NCBI GenBank assembly: GCA_035652075.1 | Contig: DASREL010000181.1 | Location: 1 to 8,089 of the forward strand | Length of the DNA: 8,089 nt | Source of the DNA: Gp6-AA45 sp035652075 | Lineage (GTDB): Bacteria > Acidobacteriota > Vicinamibacteria > Vicinamibacterales > CAVVIG01 | Direction: 5' to 3' | Shown here: in pieces, positions 6,318 to 8,089 of the stretch | How the letters are laid out: every line of letters begins with the position of its first letter | How positions within the stretch are numbered: the stretch's first letter is position 1 | Made by a program: the position numbers and the translations under genes | The notes under the pieces: generated by a model | Database searches by the model: none | Told to the model about the DNA's origin: nothing | What the model saw: only the letters and a program-made list of their open reading frames with translations

Positions 6318-6669
6318 GGGGGCGACTTGGCTTCGACGGGGGTAAGGACTCGTGGGATGCATGCCGAGCGCCATCGCCTCGTAAATCCGGTGGAACACAC
6401 TAACTGCGAATACGCAGCTCGCTCTCGCTGCTTAATTAAGTAGCGACGTTCCCTCGTAGCTTTGCCTTCGGGCTGCGGGGGAATGTCAACACAGAAGGCT
6501 GGTCGTCACTGGCGGTTCCGACGGGTGACGACGAGATTCATCGGAGCTAGTGCCTGACGGTTTCCGTCGCGCTTTGACGTCAGGTGCGAAACTTCAAGAG
6601 CGGCTACGCATGTAGATTCCTGCGAAGGCGTACTCTCGGACGCGGGTTCGACTCCCGCCGCCTCCACCA
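6318..6669 (+). ncRNA. ssrA: tmRNA (transfer-messenger RNA), one-piece
   Basis: This 352-base RNA rescues stalled ribosomes by acting first as alanyl-tRNA and then as a short mRNA that adds a degradation tag. The 5' end GGGGGCG (6318-6324) pairs over 7 bases, with the usual G-U at the third pair, with CGCCTCC before the encoded ACCA end at 6669. The conserved CTTGGCTTCGACGGGG block follows the 5' strand. The T-arm GCGGGTTCGACTCCCGC (6642-6658) closes the tRNA-like domain. The tag frame starts at resume codon GCG (6406-6408), encodes ANTQLALAA and ends at TAA (6433-6435), inside a hairpin CGCTGCTTAATTAAGTAGCG as in other tmRNAs. The middle carries GC-rich segments fitting the pseudoknots. It is intact and not permuted. 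The 3' end borders an integrase gene, so it probably serves as an integration target while being rebuilt by the element. Confidence 0.97.
6642..6669 (+). other. Probable attachment-site half at the 3' end of ssrA
   Basis: The T-arm and acceptor strand of tmRNA are a common crossover target for tyrosine recombinases, which leave a regenerated RNA end next to the int gene. Here int starts 87 bases beyond the CCA end in the same direction. The exact core and the second att copy cannot be seen in this window, so the boundaries are only a guess. Confidence 0.4.
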
Positions 6670-6676
6670 TCATTTG

Positions 6677-6714
6677 AGGCCTGATTTCATTGAAAAATAT
6701 GAGTCAGGCCTTTT
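6677..6714 (+). terminator. Rho-independent terminator of tmRNA
   Basis: A perfect 8-bp stem AGGCCTGA (6677-6684) / TCAGGCCT (6704-6711), extendable inside by TCAT/ATGA, is followed by TTTT and then CTGT. It begins 8 bases after the CCA end. It would separate tmRNA transcription from the integrase gene downstream. If an element is inserted at ssrA, this terminator was either carried in by it or lies within its left end. Confidence 0.8.
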
Positions 6715-6718
6715 CTGT

Positions 6719-6748
6719 GTACCTATTATGTACCAACTTTCGCGGTAC
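6719..6748 (+). repeat. GTACC repeats just upstream of the integrase start
   Basis: GTACC occurs at 6719-6723 and 6730-6734, exactly 11 bases apart (about one helical turn), and its complement GGTAC at 6744-6748. Together they give one direct and one inverted 5-base repeat in the 9 to 38 bases before the integrase start codon. They may be recombinase arm or core sites, or an operator for int, but 5-base matches are short. Confidence 0.4.
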
Positions 6749-6756
6749 TATGGGGC

Positions 6757-7923
6757 GTGGCCCTCACGATTTACCGTCGCCATCTGGACACCTGCAAGCA
6801 CGCCGGCAAGCCGCGGCGGGATGCCTGGTCGCAAAAGTGCGCCTGCCCGATCTGGGTGCAGGGCTCTCTCGGCGGCCAGTATCTGCGCCGCAGCTTGGAT
6901 CTCGTCTCATGGGAGGCCGCGCAAGATCGCGTCCGTGGCTGGGAGGCGTCCGGTGAAATCGGCGTCGTCAATTCGGCGATTCCCGACATTGCGGACGCGG
7001 TCGAGCGGTTCTTCGACGACATCAGGAGCCGCGGGCTGTCGGAAGCGACGATCGGCAAGCAGAACGTCCTGCTGCGGAAACAGTTTCTCGCGTGGTGCAA
7101 GACGCGCGGCTTCTACTCCCTCAAGCAGATCACCGTCGACGAGATCACGCAGTTCCGTAGCACGTGGACGGACAGCCCGATTTCGAAATACAAAAAGCAG
7201 GAACGTCTCAAAGGTTTCTTCCACTTCTGCGTCGCGCGGGAGTGGATGCGGACGAATCCGGTTGCGGCGCTGAAGCCGATCAAGGTGCCACCCTCTCCAA
7301 CGCTGCCATTTGACGAGGAGCAGATGGCCGAGATCCTGAAGGCGTGTGATCGGTATTCAAGCAACGGCATTTATGGCGAGCACAACAGCACGCGGTTGCG
7401 GGCGCTCACGCTGTTGATGCGCTACTCAGGACTCCGGATTGGCGACGCGGTGACGTGCGCCCGTGATCGGCTGGTCGGCTCGAGGCTGTTTCTCTATCAA
7501 GCCAAAACGGGCACGCCCGTGTATTGTCCTCTTCCGCCGGTCGTCGTCGACGCGCTGAAGGAAGTCCGCGGGCCAAATGCCAAGTACTTTTTTTGGACCG
7601 GCAATGGCAAGCCGAAGTCTGCCGTCGCCGATGCGCAGCGGTCGTTCCGAAAGCTATTCGAACTCGCCGATGTCACGGGGCACCCGCACATGTTTCGCGA
7701 CACGTTCGCGGTGGAGTTGTTGAAACATGGCGTGTCGCTCGAGACCGTGTCCATGCTCCTCGGACACGCGTCGATCAAGGTGACTGAGAAGCACTACAAG
7801 CCATGGGTCAAGACCTTGCAAGACAAGCTTGAGGCGGAGGCGATGAAGGCGTGGCCCCAGAGGTCAACGCGACGTCTGCGCCCTGCGTCGCGTCGTGGCG
7901 GAAGAACTCGAAGGAGTGTGTAG
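6757..7923 (+). CDS. Tyrosine recombinase/integrase of an ssrA-associated element
   Basis: The 388-residue phage-type integrase cuts and rejoins DNA at attachment sites through a covalent phosphotyrosine. The catalytic set is complete: R227 in YSGLRIGD, K250 in YQAKTGTPV, H311 and R314 in HMFRDTFAVEL, H337 in LLGHASIKVTEKHY, and nucleophile Y347 in the same block. A core-binding SAM-like domain covers about 75-170. The N-terminus (1-50) has a Cys/His cluster, H9, C13, C28, C30 (RHLDTCKH and KCACPIWVQG), suggesting a small zinc-binding arm domain. The C-terminal tail (about 366-388) is very Arg-rich. The start is a GTG at 6757, the first usual start codon (ATG, GTG or TTG) in this frame after the tmRNA terminator, with a G-rich but poorly spaced ribosome site. 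Placement and direction beside ssrA imply that it inserts at the tmRNA 3' end. No excisionase or cargo gene is within view. Confidence 0.93.
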   Translation: MALTIYRRHLDTCKHAGKPRRDAWSQKCACPIWVQGSLGGQYLRRSLDLVSWEAAQDRVRGWEASGEIGVVNSAIPDIADAVERFFDDIRSRGLSEATIGKQNVLLRKQFLAWCKTRGFYSLKQITVDEITQFRSTWTDSPISKYKKQERLKGFFHFCVAREWMRTNPVAALKPIKVPPSPTLPFDEEQMAEILKACDRYSSNGIYGEHNSTRLRALTLLMRYSGLRIGDAVTCARDRLVGSRLFLYQAKTGTPVYCPLPPVVVDALKEVRGPNAKYFFWTGNGKPKSAVADAQRSFRKLFELADVTGHPHMFRDTFAVELLKHGVSLETVSMLLGHASIKVTEKHYKPWVKTLQDKLEAEAMKAWPQRSTRRLRPASRRGGRTRRSV

Positions 7924-8056
7924 CTGTAGCTGATGCCGGAAAAACTTTGCGAGTCAGATGTGCGCGTGAGCGATCCCTGCATCGGGGGCTGGAGCGGCAC
8001 GTAAGAACGTTTAGTCGGTAGGAACTTCGAAGGGCTGCCTGTGAGTCAAGAAAAGT
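7924..8056. other. Region without a recognisable gene after the integrase
   Basis: Between the integrase stop and the right-edge hairpin I see only very short frames (for example a 23-codon ATG frame from 7934) without a ribosome site or recognisable motif. There is no tRNA, no clear promoter and no long repeat. It may be non-coding interior of the mobile element, or the 3' flank of a leftward gene beyond the edge. Confidence 0.5.
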
Positions 8057-8083
8057 GGCCCACCCCCTTTTTAGAGGTGGGCC
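8057..8083 (-). terminator. Strong hairpin, probable terminator for a leftward gene
   Basis: GGCCCACC (8057-8064) pairs perfectly with GGTGGGCC (8076-8083) across an 11-base loop. On the minus strand the stem is followed by ACTTTTCTT, a reasonable U-rich tail. On the plus strand no U-run follows. It would therefore stop a gene transcribed from right to left just outside the window. A terminator for int itself or an element-end inverted repeat is a weaker alternative. Confidence 0.55.
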
Positions 8084-8089
8084 TCAATG

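Noticed and set aside
6630..6669. A separate tRNA gene suggested by the T-arm and CCA end
   Set aside because: These are the tRNA-like 3' domain of tmRNA; the matching acceptor strand is at 6318-6324.
6584..7273. Plus-strand 229-codon frame running from inside tmRNA into the integrase gene
   Set aside because: It begins within the tmRNA 3' domain, crosses the terminator, and is out of frame with the integrase, whose motifs are complete in the other frame.
7934..8005. A small gene of 23 codons after the integrase
   Set aside because: There is no ribosome site, no recognisable motif and the length is within chance expectation.

Overview
The window looks like a piece of a high-GC bacterial chromosome carrying mostly housekeeping genes, with the edge of a mobile element at its right end. 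The organism is most likely an acidobacterium of the Vicinamibacteria or Subgroup 6 kind. This rests on the G+C-rich codon use, the tmRNA tag (ANTQLALAA), a TPR-rich Slt-type transglycosylase coupled to a small protein with an 'LVSEIKLYHE' C-terminal block, and an integrase type I associate with Acidobacteriota. The assignment is inference from recollection; no search could be run.

Layout from left to right. (1) 1-801, minus strand: the first 267 codons of a HisC-like PLP aminotransferase that runs off the left edge, with a strong ribosome binding site and a good sigma-70-type promoter. (2) 934-1764, plus strand: a secreted, probably outer-membrane beta-barrel protein, divergent from the first gene. 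(3) 1765-1858: an imperfect hairpin built from 9-base repeats, between two convergent genes. (4) 1860-3041, minus: a second, complete PLP aminotransferase of the kynurenine/methionine aminotransferase type. (5) About 3050-3154: a second copy of the 9-base-repeat hairpin. (6) 3156-5393 and 5390-6193, minus: a two-gene operon with an ATGA overlap, encoding a GAF-like protein of unknown role followed by a periplasmic lytic transglycosylase. The GAF-like gene contains seven tandem copies of an 11-bp unit inside its coding sequence. (7) 6318-6669, plus: ssrA (tmRNA), whose promoter lies back to back with that of the operon, followed by a Rho-independent terminator. (8) 6757-7923, plus: a complete tyrosine recombinase starting 87 bases after the CCA end of tmRNA. 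This is the classic layout of an integrative element inserted at the 3' end of ssrA. (9) 7924-8089: no gene seen, ending in a strong hairpin that probably terminates a leftward gene beyond the edge.

Functionally, the transglycosylase cleaves peptidoglycan in the periplasm and the barrel protein sits in the outer membrane. The two aminotransferases belong to amino-acid metabolism, and tmRNA rescues stalled ribosomes. The integrase marks the start of accessory DNA that would continue to the right. No clearly new multi-gene system is visible. The signals most worth following are the frame-disrupting 11-bp tandem repeat upstream of the coupled transglycosylase gene, the ssrA-integrase junction, and the two 9-base-repeat hairpins around the second aminotransferase.
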